Under the pieces are notes generated by a model. It saw only the letters and a list, made by a program, of their open reading frames with translations. It searched no databases and was not told the origin of the DNA. Made by a program: the position numbers and the translations under genes. From positions 1-64,000 of the forward strand of contig CALXNA010000004.1 in assembly GCA_944389615.1 (NCBI GenBank): a stretch of DNA of 64,000 nt. Reading direction: 5' to 3'. Shown here piece after piece: positions 18,718 through 29,052 of the stretch; within the stretch, counting starts at the first letter, position 1, and every line of letters starts with the position of its first letter. The stretch comes from an uncultured Anaerobiospirillum sp. GTDB taxonomy: Bacteria; Pseudomonadota; Gammaproteobacteria; Enterobacterales; Succinivibrionaceae.

Positions 18718-21153
18718 ATGGTCAGTTACATCAGTGAAATCAAACTGCAAAAGGAGCTGCGGAAAGTCGCTGCGATCTCGCTTATCAGCATCATTTTCCT
18801 GATTTCCTTTGCCATCGTGACGTTTAAGATCGTCTCCTACGTCTACACCAGCTCCAATGCCGACCAGCTCGAGGCCACGGTCACCGAGTATGGTACTAAC
18901 TTAAAGCGCAAGGCCCAGTCGGAGCTGCGCACCCTGCGCACCTTGGCTATGTTCACCAAGTCCGGCGATGACTTGATCAACTCCTACAGCCGCGTCGGCC
19001 ACGACAATGTGCCCTTTGAAGTGGTGGGCTTTTGGTACTTAGACGGCACCTGTGAGCAGATCTCCCTCACTGGAGTGAAGACTGACTCGTCCTATAGCGC
19101 CCTGCCCCCGCAGGTCAAGCTCGCGGTCTCCTCAGCATGGCTCGGCCACTCCACCGTTTCGGCCCCATACTACTCGCCGACCATTGGCTCGGACATCGTC
19201 ACCTATGTCGCCCCGGTCTTCTCCAACGAAGGCAAGGTCATCGGTGCGCTCTCCGGTGCGGTCAGCCAAAACAGCTTTGATAAGACGTTAGAACAGTTAG
19301 CCCTCGTCAACCAAGGCGTCGACGCCTTCTTGGCGACGTCCTCAGGCCTCATCTTCTCGCAGGGCCTCAACAGCGTCATCCCTTCCACCCTCAACAACAT
19401 CACCGAGTTCTCAGGCTTTGACGCCAACACCATCGATCACATCAAGATGGGCCTAGTCTCCAATAGCCCAACCTCAGTTGAGACGGAGATCGGCTCGCAC
19501 AGCTACCTCATCACCCTGACGCCGCTGGGCTTCTCCAACTGGTATCTGTGCACCTTAAGCAGCAATGAGATGAGCTCGAGCCCGTACTACAAGTCGCTGA
19601 GCATGCTCATCCTGTCGGTGTGCGTGATCTTGGCGCTGTGCATCTTCATCGCGATCTACCTCTTCTTTAGCATGAAGCGCAGCTACCGCACCCAGCTTCT
19701 GATCGCCCACTACGATCCGGTCACCTACTGCTACAACTACCCGAAGTTCATCTTGGAGTTTGACCACCTCGACTACAAGAGCACCTCGAACCACAACTAC
19801 GCCGTGGTCTCGCTCAACATCCACGACTACAGCTACATCCAAGATATGCTGGGCGAGCAGCAGGCCGATGAGCTCTTATGCACCATCGCCGACGTGCTGC
19901 GCACGCAAAAGGACAATCTCAACATCGTGATGTTCTGCCATCACGAAGTCGACCAGTTCTACCTCATCATCGACTCCAACAAGCAAAACGACGTTGACAC
20001 CAAGGTACGTACCCTGATGGATACCTGCGCCTCGATGATCAACTCCAAGGTCTCCTCGATCCCGATTGTCATGTACGCCGGTGTCGCCTTTACCTATCCG
20101 GATATGACCCCCGATAAGATCGTGGCGCGCGCCGAGTTTGCCAAGAAGCAGATCGTCAAGACCTATACCCACGCGGTACGCTTCTACGATGAGAATGCCT
20201 ACAAGAAGGAGGCCTTCTTACACAGCATCGAAAAGAGCATGCGCGCGGCCTTGGAAAAGGAGGAGTTCAAGCTCTTCTTGCAGCCAAAGATCGACCTCAA
20301 GAGCGGCAAGGTCTACGCCGCCGAGGCCTTAGTGCGCTGGATCTCCGATAGCGACGTCATCGTCTACCCTAACGACTTCATCCCGCTCTTTGAGCAAAAC
20401 GGCTTCTGCGCCGAGCTTGACCTCTACATGTTCGAGAAGGCCTGCCAGAAGATCCGCTACTACCTCGACAACAACATCAAGCCGATCTACTTCTCGATCA
20501 ACCAGACCAAGCTCTTAATCTTCCAGAAGGGCTACACCGACAAGCTCAAGGCCATCCTGCAAAAGTACAACATCCCGCCGAAGTACATCGTGATCGAGGT
20601 GCTCGAGGATCTGGCCACCCACAACGTCGAGGAGCTCAACTACCACATCAAGGAGCTCAAAGCCTTAGGCCTGTCGATCGCCTTAGACGACTTTGGTTCG
20701 GGCTACTCCTCGCTCAACATTGTGGCCGGTCTTGATATCGATGAGATCAAGTTCGACCGCGAGTTCTTGATGGCCGACGACCCCGAGCAAATCAAGCGCA
20801 ACCACATGATCTTGCGCGTCCTCTCCAAGCTCGCCAAGGAAATGGGCATTCGCACCGTGGTCGAAGGCGTCGAGCGCAACGAGGACGTCGAATTCTTAAA
20901 GAGCATCGACTGCGACCTTGCCCAAGGCTTCTACTACGACCGCCCAATTCCGGCCGCGGCCTTTGACCTCAAGTACATGACCCCCGAGCATAAGGCCAGT
21001 GATGAGCCCGCAGAGCTCGTAGCCCGCGACATCGGCATCGCCGATATGGTCAAGCAAGAGGCCATGCGCAAGCAACAAGAGCAAGAGGATGCCTTAGCTA
21101 AGCGCCAAGAGGCCGCCAATAGCGCCCACGGCACCACCCTCAACGCCAACTAA
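18718..21153 (+). CDS. Membrane c-di-GMP phosphodiesterase, Cache-degenerate GGDEF-EAL
   Basis: The 811-residue protein has an N-terminal membrane segment (about 19-43), a periplasmic Cache-like sensor (about 45-285), a second membrane segment (about 292-318), a GGDEF fold and an EAL domain. The GGDEF signature is lost (HHEVDQF stands where GGDEF would be), so it should not make c-di-GMP. The EAL domain keeps AEALVRW near residue 538, the Asn of FSINQ, the Glu of VIEVLED, DDFGSGYSS near 660 and VVEGVE, the full set for c-di-GMP hydrolysis. It probably lowers c-di-GMP in answer to an external ligand and so favours motility. The last 40 residues are a charged Gln/Glu/Ala coil. Confidence 0.88.
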   Translation: MVSYISEIKLQKELRKVAAISLISIIFLISFAIVTFKIVSYVYTSSNADQLEATVTEYGTNLKRKAQSELRTLRTLAMFTKSGDDLINSYSRVGHDNVPFEVVGFWYLDGTCEQISLTGVKTDSSYSALPPQVKLAVSSAWLGHSTVSAPYYSPTIGSDIVTYVAPVFSNEGKVIGALSGAVSQNSFDKTLEQLALVNQGVDAFLATSSGLIFSQGLNSVIPSTLNNITEFSGFDANTIDHIKMGLVSNSPTSVETEIGSHSYLITLTPLGFSNWYLCTLSSNEMSSSPYYKSLSMLILSVCVILALCIFIAIYLFFSMKRSYRTQLLIAHYDPVTYCYNYPKFILEFDHLDYKSTSNHNYAVVSLNIHDYSYIQDMLGEQQADELLCTIADVLRTQKDNLNIVMFCHHEVDQFYLIIDSNKQNDVDTKVRTLMDTCASMINSKVSSIPIVMYAGVAFTYPDMTPDKIVARAEFAKKQIVKTYTHAVRFYDENAYKKEAFLHSIEKSMRAALEKEEFKLFLQPKIDLKSGKVYAAEALVRWISDSDVIVYPNDFIPLFEQNGFCAELDLYMFEKACQKIRYYLDNNIKPIYFSINQTKLLIFQKGYTDKLKAILQKYNIPPKYIVIEVLEDLATHNVEELNYHIKELKALGLSIALDDFGSGYSSLNIVAGLDIDEIKFDREFLMADDPEQIKRNHMILRVLSKLAKEMGIRTVVEGVERNEDVEFLKSIDCDLAQGFYYDRPIPAAAFDLKYMTPEHKASDEPAELVARDIGIADMVKQEAMRKQQEQEDALAKRQEAANSAHGTTLNAN

Positions 21154-21242
21154 TCCGCAGCGCGCAGCGGCTGCCGCCGCTGCGCTGCCGCGCCTTGGCG
21201 CCTAGCGGCGCCCATGCGGCACCGCCCCGCGGGCTGAGACAG

Positions 21243-21676
21243 CTGCTCCTTAGAGACCTAAGACTCATAGCCCGCACCAGAGGCAGTGCGGCATGACCTG
21301 CCACGGCAGCGTCCCGGATTGCCGCTTGCTCGCTAAAGCATTGCGCGCCCGCAACCGCGCCAACGCTTGAGCGGTTATGCTGCTCGTGGGCTATCTGCGC
21401 TCACGCCGCCCGCACGGAGCGAGCGGCGCCGTGACCTTACCCCACGCTGCCACCAAAAGCTGCAGAAGCCCGCAGCGCCCACTGCTCCTTAGAGACCAAA
21501 GCACAACGGCCCGCACCTGAGGCAGTGCGGCATGACCTGACACGCCGCGGCAGCGTCCAGAATTACCGCTTGGTCTCTAAAACAGCGCAACGCCCGCAAC
21601 CGCGCCAACGCTTGGGCTATTACGCAGCTGAGGGGCTGTCTGCGCTTACGCCGCCCGCAAGGAGCGAACGGCGGGC
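21243..21676. repeat. Two tandem copies of a ~190 bp intergenic repeat
   Basis: The block starting CTGCTCCTTAGAGACC at 21243 recurs at 21482, offset 239 bp. Both copies hold GAGGCAGTGCGGCATGACCTG and a CGCCGCCCGC end near 21433 and 21675. No frame runs through both. The remainder of the 21154-21714 gap is GC-rich filler with no gene seen. Confidence 0.75.
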
Positions 21677-21714
21677 GCGCGGGCGGAGCGTGGCGTGGAA
21701 CCGCAGGTCACGCA

Positions 21715-23148
21715 CTACTTCTGGGCCGACTGCGGCGTAGGTACTGGGTGCAAGTAGCAATCGCGATCGGAGTTGACCAAGCCGAAGAAGAGCAAGTCGA
21801 TAGGCAAGGCGCTCGGGGCGTAATCGCAGGTGCGCATCACCGCGTCGACCTTGAGGAAGTCGGCGACGATGTGATTGGTCCAATAGTCTGGGTCAGCGCG
21901 CACATCGGCTACGTAGAGGTACTTGAAGTTTTGCACGTGCAGCGGCGAGACGACGAGGGTGCGCTTGCCTTCTTCAAGCTGGGTTAAGACCTCAGCTTCG
22001 CGGATGCGGTGGTCGTTGTTGAGCACGACCGCGCAGTAGATGATGTTGACGACGATGGCGAGCATTAGGGCGCCGCCTACGAGCAGCAGGCTACGCTCGA
22101 CCTTGCGCGGCAAGATGCTCCGGTAACGCTCGAGCACGATCGCGCTTAAGCTCATGATGCCGATGATGGTGAAGACCACAAACGGCGTGGCGCTGCGCGC
22201 GGGGAAGTTGGGGCTGAAGATCATCAGCACCAAGGAGAAAAATCCGGTGTAGATAAACCACATCGCGCCGTGGTAGGTGCCCGGCAGCGTGTATTGCAGC
22301 ATAAACTTGCGCACCCGCAGCCACAGGTAGATCCCGGCCCCGATTAAGAGCGCGCACATCACTAAAGACTCGCAGAAGATGCCTAAGGCTCCTAAGGTAT
22401 GGCGCAGATAGTCAAAGCCGCCATCTTCCATCGAGTCAAGGCGTGCCCGATTGCCCGGCGCAAGCACCAAGAGAGCAAAGCCGATAAGAAAGCCTGCGTA
22501 GCCCACCACCTGCCAGAGCGTCAGCTTGCGCTCCTTGAGGCAGTAGATGAGGTAGAGGCCTAAGCCCGTGGCAACCGCCGCGGCGGTGTTCTCGTTAGTC
22601 CAACCGGCGAGCACGCCCAAGAGCAGCATCAGCGGCGCTAAGTACCATGAACCATTAACCTCACGCTCCATCGAGATGCGATAAGGCAGCAGGAATATCA
22701 AGACCAGCGTCGTGGTGTAGAGGTAGTTGGCGCTGCTGACGATATTGAAGACCACCTCGCCGTAGCGGCGCAGCTGCAAGAGCAAGAGCAAGGAGATGAT
22801 GAAGATCGGCACAAAGCGCACGCGCAGGGTTGGCTTTAAGCCGTAGGCGTTGTAGTAGATAAAGAGGATCAAGAGCACGTAGCACAGGCCTTGGACGATG
22901 CCTGAGAGCGGCTTGCCCCACCACAGCAGGAACTGCGCGATCACGTGCGCCACGGTGCGCCCGCCCCACTCGAAGTAATGGCGGTATTGGGATACGAAGA
23001 TATCGCTCACCGAGGAGACCAATTCTCCGGTGCCTTGTACCAAGAAGTAGCGGTAGTCGTTGGCAAAATACGGAGTCAGCACCACGCCCATCACAATGAT
23101 GCCAAACCAGAGCAATAAGTAACAGTAACTGCGCGTCGAGATCTGCAT
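21715..23148 (-). CDS. DUF6056-like polytopic membrane protein
   Basis: The 477-residue protein has about ten to twelve hydrophobic segments. The first loop has the NDYRYF motif and a later GGRTVAHVIAQ stretch, and GWTNENTAAA lies near residue 175, features I associate with the DUF6056 family of membrane proteins related to oligosaccharide polymerases and glycosyltransferases. A role in surface polysaccharide is a guess. ATG 23148 starts MQISTRSYC. It stands alone on the - strand between rightward genes. Confidence 0.7.
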   Translation of the reverse strand: MQISTRSYCYLLLWFGIIVMGVVLTPYFANDYRYFLVQGTGELVSSVSDIFVSQYRHYFEWGGRTVAHVIAQFLLWWGKPLSGIVQGLCYVLLILFIYYNAYGLKPTLRVRFVPIFIISLLLLLQLRRYGEVVFNIVSSANYLYTTTLVLIFLLPYRISMEREVNGSWYLAPLMLLLGVLAGWTNENTAAAVATGLGLYLIYCLKERKLTLWQVVGYAGFLIGFALLVLAPGNRARLDSMEDGGFDYLRHTLGALGIFCESLVMCALLIGAGIYLWLRVRKFMLQYTLPGTYHGAMWFIYTGFFSLVLMIFSPNFPARSATPFVVFTIIGIMSLSAIVLERYRSILPRKVERSLLLVGGALMLAIVVNIIYCAVVLNNDHRIREAEVLTQLEEGKRTLVVSPLHVQNFKYLYVADVRADPDYWTNHIVADFLKVDAVMRTCDYAPSALPIDLLFFGLVNSDRDCYLHPVPTPQSAQK

Positions 23149-23480
23149 CTTCTGTCCTTTCCACCAATGTGAGTACGCTCAGTTTACCCCAAAACGTGGG
23201 AGCTCCTGCAGCCCTTGCACCTTTTGCGCCGGGCGCCCCGGCTGGAGGTGCCGTCCCGCGGCTTAAGACGCACTGCGCCCCCGGCCGCGCCACGGCCACG
23301 CCCACGACCACGCCCCGGCCGCGCCCACGACCGCGCCCACGGCCACGCCCATGACCGCACCCTCTGTCGTAGGGACGGCGGGGCACTTAGGTGCTGGCGC
23401 GGCGGAGGCAAGTGGCCTGCGGCACGGCCGACGGGGCTGAGGACAAAGATGCGTCCATTGAGGGGCAAAGCTTGCTAGAA
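23149..23480. other. Intergenic region with short-period GC repeat
   Basis: About 23275-23355 consists of degenerate six-base units of the CCACGGCCACGCC / CGACCGCGCC kind. The region separates divergent genes and should hold promoters for both. No gene is seen. Confidence 0.4.
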
Positions 23481-23544
23481 TGTGAGCCTGCGAACGGCCC
23501 CGGATGGGGCTTTGGTGTTGGTGCAAGGTCGAGGTATTACCTTT

Positions 23545-26500
23545 ATGCCGGTTTCGGACTTACTGCTGGGCTCGTTGAGCACCCAACGTAAAGTACTGGG
23601 CAATCTCTTTGGCAGTGCCATTGCGGTGGAGATCGCCGCGCTCAAAGCCCAGTTTCCGCATCCTCTGGTGGTGCTGTGCGCCGACTCGGCCGATGCCACG
23701 CGCCTTGAGCATGAGCTGCGATACCTTGCCTATCACGAAGCGCTCACCTCGTTTCGCGACTACGAAACGCTGCCCTTTGACCAGCTCTCGCCGCACCAAG
23801 ACATCATCTCGGCACGCCTTGAGTTTCTCTCACGCGCCGCGAGCATCCATGAGGGCTTGATCATCACTTCGATCAATGCGGTGATGCAGCGCCTGTGTCC
23901 ACTCGATTATGTGGTCAAGAACTCCTTTGTCTTGAAGGTGGGCGAAGAGCGCGACATCGAAGCGCTGCGCGCCTCCTTTATCGCCCATGGCTATCTGCAG
24001 GTCGAACAGGTGCTGGCGCACGGTGAGTTTGCGGTACGTGGCTCCATCCTCGATATCTACCCGATGGGCTCGCTCAAGCCCCTGCGCATCGATTTCTTTG
24101 ACCAAGAGGTCGAGTCCATCTCCTACTTTGATGTCACCACCCAGCGTTCAAGCGAGAAGCTAAGCGAGGTCAAGCTGCTCCCAGCCAACGAGTTTCCGCT
24201 CGATCAGGAAGCGATCTCGATCTTCCGCAGCCGCTATCGCGACAACTTCGTCAACAACCATTACGCCAATCACACCATTTATCAGGCTATCTCCAAGGGC
24301 GCGCTGCCGGGCGGCATTGAATACTACCTGCCGCTCTTCTTTGGCTCGACTAACACCTTCTTTGACTACCTCGACCCGAACGCCGGTTTTGTCTTGGTCG
24401 GTGACTTTGATGAGGCCCTGAGCGCCTACGATGCCAATTTGCAGCAGCGCGCCGCGCTCTACCACAACAATGTCGACCACCCGTCACTGCCGGTCTATGA
24501 GGTCTTTTTGCGCCCTGAGGAGTGCTATGCGGCGCTGCAAGGACGCCCGCAGCTGCGCTTAGTGGCCCATCCCCTCTCCGAGGCGGACGCCAGCAAGCGT
24601 CTGCACTACAACGCTCCGTGCCTTGAGGTGCCGAACATTGCGCTTGACCACCACGACGCGCAACCGGCGCAGAAGTTTCTGGACTTCATGGCCGAGTTCT
24701 GCGGGGAGCGCCATGGCCGGGTCATCATCTCGGCACTCTCGGAGGGCCGCCGCCAAAACTTAAAGGATCTGCTGCCGCCCGAGCTCATCAAAATTTACGG
24801 GCTGGTACCGGCCTCAAGCGTCGAGGAGTTCTTAGACTCTCCGGCGCCTTTGATGCTGACCGTCACCCCCTTTGACCAAGGCATGATCTTAGATCCCGAG
24901 CAGATCAGCCCCAAGATCAAGGCCTTAAACCTCCCGGTCAATAACCTCAAGGTACCGCTCGCCTTTATCACCGAAACCGAGCTGCTCGGCTTTAAGGTGG
25001 TGCGCCAACGCCGCAGAAGCGCGGCCGCGCAGAGCTCGCAGCTTGATCAAGACACCATCATCAAGAACTTAGCCCAGCTCCAAGAGGGCCAAGTTGTGGT
25101 ACATATCGACCATGGTATCGGCAAATACCGCGGGCTTAAAACTGAGGTCATCAATGGCATCAAGGGCGAGTATCTCTCCCTTGAGTACCTCAATGGCACG
25201 GTCTCTATTCCAATTACCGCCTTAAACAAGGTGGCACGCTACTCAGGCGTCGAGAACCCACCGCTCTCCAAGCTCGGCTCCGATGCATGGGCCAAGCGCA
25301 AGAGCAAGGCGGCGCAGAAGGTGCGCGATGTTGCCGCTGAGCTTTTGGATATCTACGCCCAGCGTGAGCTCAAGAAAGGCTTTGCCTTTAAAGTCGATGA
25401 GCATGCCTACGAAGAGTTTGCCTCGACCTTCCCGTATGAGGAGACCGACGATCAACGCAAGGCGATCGAGCAGACGCTCCAAGACATGCAAAAGCCGGTA
25501 GCGATGGATCGCCTGATCTGCGGCGATGTCGGCTTTGGCAAAACCGAGGTCGCCCTGCGTGCGGCCTTTGTTGCGGCCATGAATGGCAAGCAAGTGGCGG
25601 TGCTCGCCCCGACCACCATCTTGGTCGAGCAGCACTACCAAAACTTCCGCGAGCGCTTTGCCACCACGCCGCTCAAGGTCGAGATGTTAAGCCGCTTTAA
25701 GAGCAGCAAGGAGCAGAGCAAGGTCTTAGCGGACATTGCCTCAGGTCAAGTCGATATCATCATTGGCACGCATCGCCTCTTGTCGCAAAAGCTCAAATTC
25801 CACGATCTGGGCTTGCTCATCATCGACGAAGAGCATCGCTTTGGCGTGCGCCAAAAGGAGCAGCTCAAGGCCCTGCGCGCCGAGGTCGATCTGCTCACGC
25901 TGACCGCCACCCCGATCCCACGCACCCTCAATATGGCCTTAGAGGGCATGCGCGAGCTCTCGATCATCGCGACACCGCCGGAGCATCGCTTGGCGGTCAA
26001 AACCTTTATCCATGTCGATAGCGACCAGCTCTGCCGCGAGGCGATCTTACGTGAGCTGCGCCGCGGCGGTCAGGTTTACTACCTGCACAATGACGTCGCA
26101 ACCATGAACCTCAAGCTTGAGCACTTGAGCAAATTGGTGCCCGAAGCCAAGATCGAAATCGCTCACGGCCAAATGGACGGGCGCCACTTGCAGCACGTGA
26201 TGCAGGACTTCTACCACCAGCGCTTCAACGTGCTCTTATGCTCGACCATCGTCGAAAACGGTCTTGATATCCCAACGGCCAACACCATCATCATCGACCG
26301 CGCCGATCTGTTGGGACTTGCGCAGCTACACCAAATCCGCGGTCGCGTCGGGCGATCGCACCATCAGGCCTATGCCTACTTCTTCACCCCGCCCAAGGAA
26401 CTCATCACCCATGACGCCCAGCGCCGCTTAGAGGCAATCGCCTCGATCGACGAGCTCGGCGCCGGTTTCGTGCTCGCCTCGCATGACCTTGAGATCCGCG

Positions 26501-27111
26501 GTGCCGGTGAGCTCTTAGGCGAAGAGCAGTCGGGCCAAATCGAGTCGATCGGCTTTGCCCTCTATATGGACATGCTCAACTCCGCGGTAACCGCCTTAAA
26601 GAACGGTCATGAGCCAACGCTCAATGAGCTGACCTTAAACGAGTGCGATATCGATATGCACCTCCCGGCCCTGCTGCCTGAGGATTACATCCGCGACGTC
26701 AATATGCGCCTCTCGCTCTACAAGCGCATTGCCTCCTGCCAGAGCCCAGATAACTTCACCGATCTTAAGATCGAGCTCATCGATCGCTTCGGCAACTTGC
26801 CGCAAGAGAGCGAGAACCTCTTTACCATCTCGCGCCTCAAGCGCCTTGCAAGCGACCTCGGCATCAACCGCATCCGCGGCGATGAGAGCGGCGCCGCCAT
26901 CGAATTTGCCCCGCACGCCAAGGTCGACCCGGCCTACCTTGCGCTCTTAGTGCAAAAGAGCAAGCACAACGAGTACCGCCTAAGTCGCGAGCAGGTGCTA
27001 CGCTACAACCTGCCCGAGAGCGAGAAGAATCCGCGCCTCAAGCTCCTTGAGATGGTGCTCAAGGCCCTGTATGCGCACAGCTCCTTAAACCCGAACTACC
27101 ATCCGGCCTAA
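23545..27111 (+). CDS. mfd: Transcription-repair coupling factor Mfd
   Basis: Mfd removes RNA polymerase stalled at lesions and recruits UvrA. The product has the UvrB-like N-terminal module (LPFDQLSPHQDI, GSILDIYPMGS), the polymerase-interacting domain starting at VVHIDHGIGKYRG, the translocase with Walker A GDVGFGKTEV, box II DEEH and TATPIPRTLN, the RGRVGRSHHQAYAY region, and the C-terminal autoinhibitory domain. ATG 23545 gives 1188 residues and an N-terminus matching E. coli (1148); GTG 23482, 21 codons upstream, is open but lacks a ribosome binding site. GAGG lies 10 nt before the ATG. Confidence 0.93.
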   Translation: MPVSDLLLGSLSTQRKVLGNLFGSAIAVEIAALKAQFPHPLVVLCADSADATRLEHELRYLAYHEALTSFRDYETLPFDQLSPHQDIISARLEFLSRAASIHEGLIITSINAVMQRLCPLDYVVKNSFVLKVGEERDIEALRASFIAHGYLQVEQVLAHGEFAVRGSILDIYPMGSLKPLRIDFFDQEVESISYFDVTTQRSSEKLSEVKLLPANEFPLDQEAISIFRSRYRDNFVNNHYANHTIYQAISKGALPGGIEYYLPLFFGSTNTFFDYLDPNAGFVLVGDFDEALSAYDANLQQRAALYHNNVDHPSLPVYEVFLRPEECYAALQGRPQLRLVAHPLSEADASKRLHYNAPCLEVPNIALDHHDAQPAQKFLDFMAEFCGERHGRVIISALSEGRRQNLKDLLPPELIKIYGLVPASSVEEFLDSPAPLMLTVTPFDQGMILDPEQISPKIKALNLPVNNLKVPLAFITETELLGFKVVRQRRRSAAAQSSQLDQDTIIKNLAQLQEGQVVVHIDHGIGKYRGLKTEVINGIKGEYLSLEYLNGTVSIPITALNKVARYSGVENPPLSKLGSDAWAKRKSKAAQKVRDVAAELLDIYAQRELKKGFAFKVDEHAYEEFASTFPYEETDDQRKAIEQTLQDMQKPVAMDRLICGDVGFGKTEVALRAAFVAAMNGKQVAVLAPTTILVEQHYQNFRERFATTPLKVEMLSRFKSSKEQSKVLADIASGQVDIIIGTHRLLSQKLKFHDLGLLIIDEEHRFGVRQKEQLKALRAEVDLLTLTATPIPRTLNMALEGMRELSIIATPPEHRLAVKTFIHVDSDQLCREAILRELRRGGQVYYLHNDVATMNLKLEHLSKLVPEAKIEIAHGQMDGRHLQHVMQDFYHQRFNVLLCSTIVENGLDIPTANTIIIDRADLLGLAQLHQIRGRVGRSHHQAYAYFFTPPKELITHDAQRRLEAIASIDELGAGFVLASHDLEIRGAGELLGEEQSGQIESIGFALYMDMLNSAVTALKNGHEPTLNELTLNECDIDMHLPALLPEDYIRDVNMRLSLYKRIASCQSPDNFTDLKIELIDRFGNLPQESENLFTISRLKRLASDLGINRIRGDESGAAIEFAPHAKVDPAYLALLVQKSKHNEYRLSREQVLRYNLPESEKNPRLKLLEMVLKALYAHSSLNPNYHPA

Positions 27112-27261
27112 CGGCCGTCGGCCGCTCTGCGCCCGCCCCCGCAGGCGGCGGGCCCGCGCGGGCGGCAGGCGCCCACGGCGCCGTTAGCACCGCAGCGCCA
27201 TTCGCGCTAAAATCAAACAGTAGATCAGCAATCTCATAGGTAAGATAAAAACAACACTGAT

Positions 27262-27281
27262 CACCCCGGCGAGTGCTCGGG
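27262..27281 (+). promoter_or_regulatory. Hairpin before the AT-hook gene
   Basis: CCCCG and CGGGG pair around a 9-nt loop about 20 nt upstream of ATG 27300, just before the GAGGAGAG ribosome binding site. It follows an AT-rich segment (27200-27260) likely to hold the promoter. Confidence 0.35.
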
Positions 27282-27299
27282 GCGAGACGAGGAGAGATC

Positions 27300-28877
27300 A
27301 TGGCAAAAGCGAGCCAACCGCCAAAGAGGCCCCGGGGACGCCCTAGATCTAATCAACCACGTTATGTGCCGCTGCCCCAACCTAATGTCGAGATGCTCCT
27401 CAAGGCCGGATCCTTCCCCATGGCCCAAGGACGTCTCTTGCGCCATATCTTCGACTTCATGGGCTTAGGCGCCATCACGCGCTGCCACCTCCCGTCGCTT
27501 GGGCCCTTCAACACCAGCGATAGCGCCGACTGCCTCTATCTCAGCTTACTGGGCATGCTCACCGGTGAGTACAACGGCATGCACAAGCTCGGCGAGTACA
27601 GCCGCCGCCTCGATGTGGCCAACATCTTTGAAGATGCCAAGTTCACCGCTGACAGCTTCAACCGTCAAGCACAGCGCCTGATCGAGCGCATAGCGCTCTA
27701 TGGCCCGAGCCGCTTTGCCTACAACCTCGCAGGCTACGTCCTGCCTACCTCCAAGGATGCATGGGCGGCCTTAACCGACGAGCTGTTCGATGAGCTCGAT
27801 TTAGCCGATGAGCTCTTAGCCGAGCAAAAGGCTGAGGCGCAGGCCGAATGGGATCAGTATTGGGACGAGCACGGAGGCGTCACGGAGCTGAGCGCGCCGG
27901 AGGCGCCCGAGAACGCCACAGCTGCAGCTCCGCTCTCGGAGGTCATGCTCAACGCCCCGCGCGACCCAAGCAAGCTGCCCGATGAGATTGGCTGGGTAAC
28001 GATTACGCCGCAGGCGCTGGCGGGCATTATGCCCTTTATGAAGGCCATTACCTTAGAGGCAAGCCTACAGGGTGACGGCAGCCTGCGTGCCGACGTGATC
28101 TTAGCGGGCCAAGCGGCGGGCTTGCCGGTGATTGTGCGCCTGCCGCGGCAGCTCGACGAAGTGCAGCGCACCTTGCAAAAGCAAGAGCTCAACTTGATCA
28201 AGCTCAAGACCATTGAGGTGAGTGATGCTGACGGCAAGGCGCTCACGGTGCAAGCCGGGCTTGACCCGAGCAGCTTGGAACTGATCGATCGCACCAGCAT
28301 GCGCACTACCAGCTTGAACCTGATGGTGGTAGATGCCTCCGAGCAGCGTCTGCGCTGGCGCGAGGAGGTCACGGCCCAATCCGAGCAAGAGCTGCGCGAG
28401 ATGACCAAGGTGCTCACGCGCCTCAAGCAAACGATTTTCCCGAGCGTCGAGGCGGCGCAAGCGCAGATCAATGAGGCCTTTGGCCACATGAAGTATTGCT
28501 ATCTCTCGGGCGTGACCTTTGTGGCAGCGCGCGCCAAGGATCTGTCCAACCGCACCCTCACCCTAGGTCAGCTCCAAGGCATTAAGATCCAAGGCCAGCC
28601 GGTCATCGACAAGCAGGCCTGCTTAGATGAGATCGAGCATCGCAGCCACTACGTGCTCGCCTACAGCCCGACTCTGACCAATATGGCCACGGTCTACAAC
28701 CTCTTCCACAACAAGGTGCAGTCTGACCAGCCGCGCGGCAAGAACAAGACCTTTTTCACCAACCACTACTACCTGATTGAGCCCGAGCGCCTGCAGAGCC
28801 TGCGCGCCATGGGCACCATCGCCATAGTACTCGCGCAGACCATTCAAGACGCCCTCAGCGCCGCCGACGAGGAGTAA
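27300..28877 (+). CDS. Unrecognised protein with N-terminal AT-hook-like motif
   Basis: The 525-residue product is soluble by composition. Residues 7-17 read PKRPRGRPRSN, a good AT-hook, suggesting DNA binding in the minor groove of AT-rich DNA. An acidic linker lies at about 155-225. The rest is mixed alpha/beta without a motif I can name. Parts of the layout, such as a C-terminal basic stretch (PRGKNKTFF) followed by a hydrophobic helix, recall degenerate DDE transposases of the IS4/IS1634 kind, but I see no DDE triad and no terminal inverted repeats around the gene. ATG 27300 has GAGGAGAG at the right distance; a GTG/TTG start nine codons upstream is less likely. Confidence 0.6.
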   Translation: MAKASQPPKRPRGRPRSNQPRYVPLPQPNVEMLLKAGSFPMAQGRLLRHIFDFMGLGAITRCHLPSLGPFNTSDSADCLYLSLLGMLTGEYNGMHKLGEYSRRLDVANIFEDAKFTADSFNRQAQRLIERIALYGPSRFAYNLAGYVLPTSKDAWAALTDELFDELDLADELLAEQKAEAQAEWDQYWDEHGGVTELSAPEAPENATAAAPLSEVMLNAPRDPSKLPDEIGWVTITPQALAGIMPFMKAITLEASLQGDGSLRADVILAGQAAGLPVIVRLPRQLDEVQRTLQKQELNLIKLKTIEVSDADGKALTVQAGLDPSSLELIDRTSMRTTSLNLMVVDASEQRLRWREEVTAQSEQELREMTKVLTRLKQTIFPSVEAAQAQINEAFGHMKYCYLSGVTFVAARAKDLSNRTLTLGQLQGIKIQGQPVIDKQACLDEIEHRSHYVLAYSPTLTNMATVYNLFHNKVQSDQPRGKNKTFFTNHYYLIEPERLQSLRAMGTIAIVLAQTIQDALSAADEE

Positions 28878-29052
28878 GCGCAGCGCCCGTCCCGCAGTCG
28901 CCCAGCACCGCCCCATGGCGGTGAGGCCACTTCGGCAGCGGCTCCGCTAGCCGCGCGCCGCTTCAAGCTCCGGGCAGGCCGCAGTGATTTCTAAGGAGCA
29001 GCGGCGCTACGGCCCTCCCTCAGGCACGGCCCAGACCACTGGTTGAGGGGGC

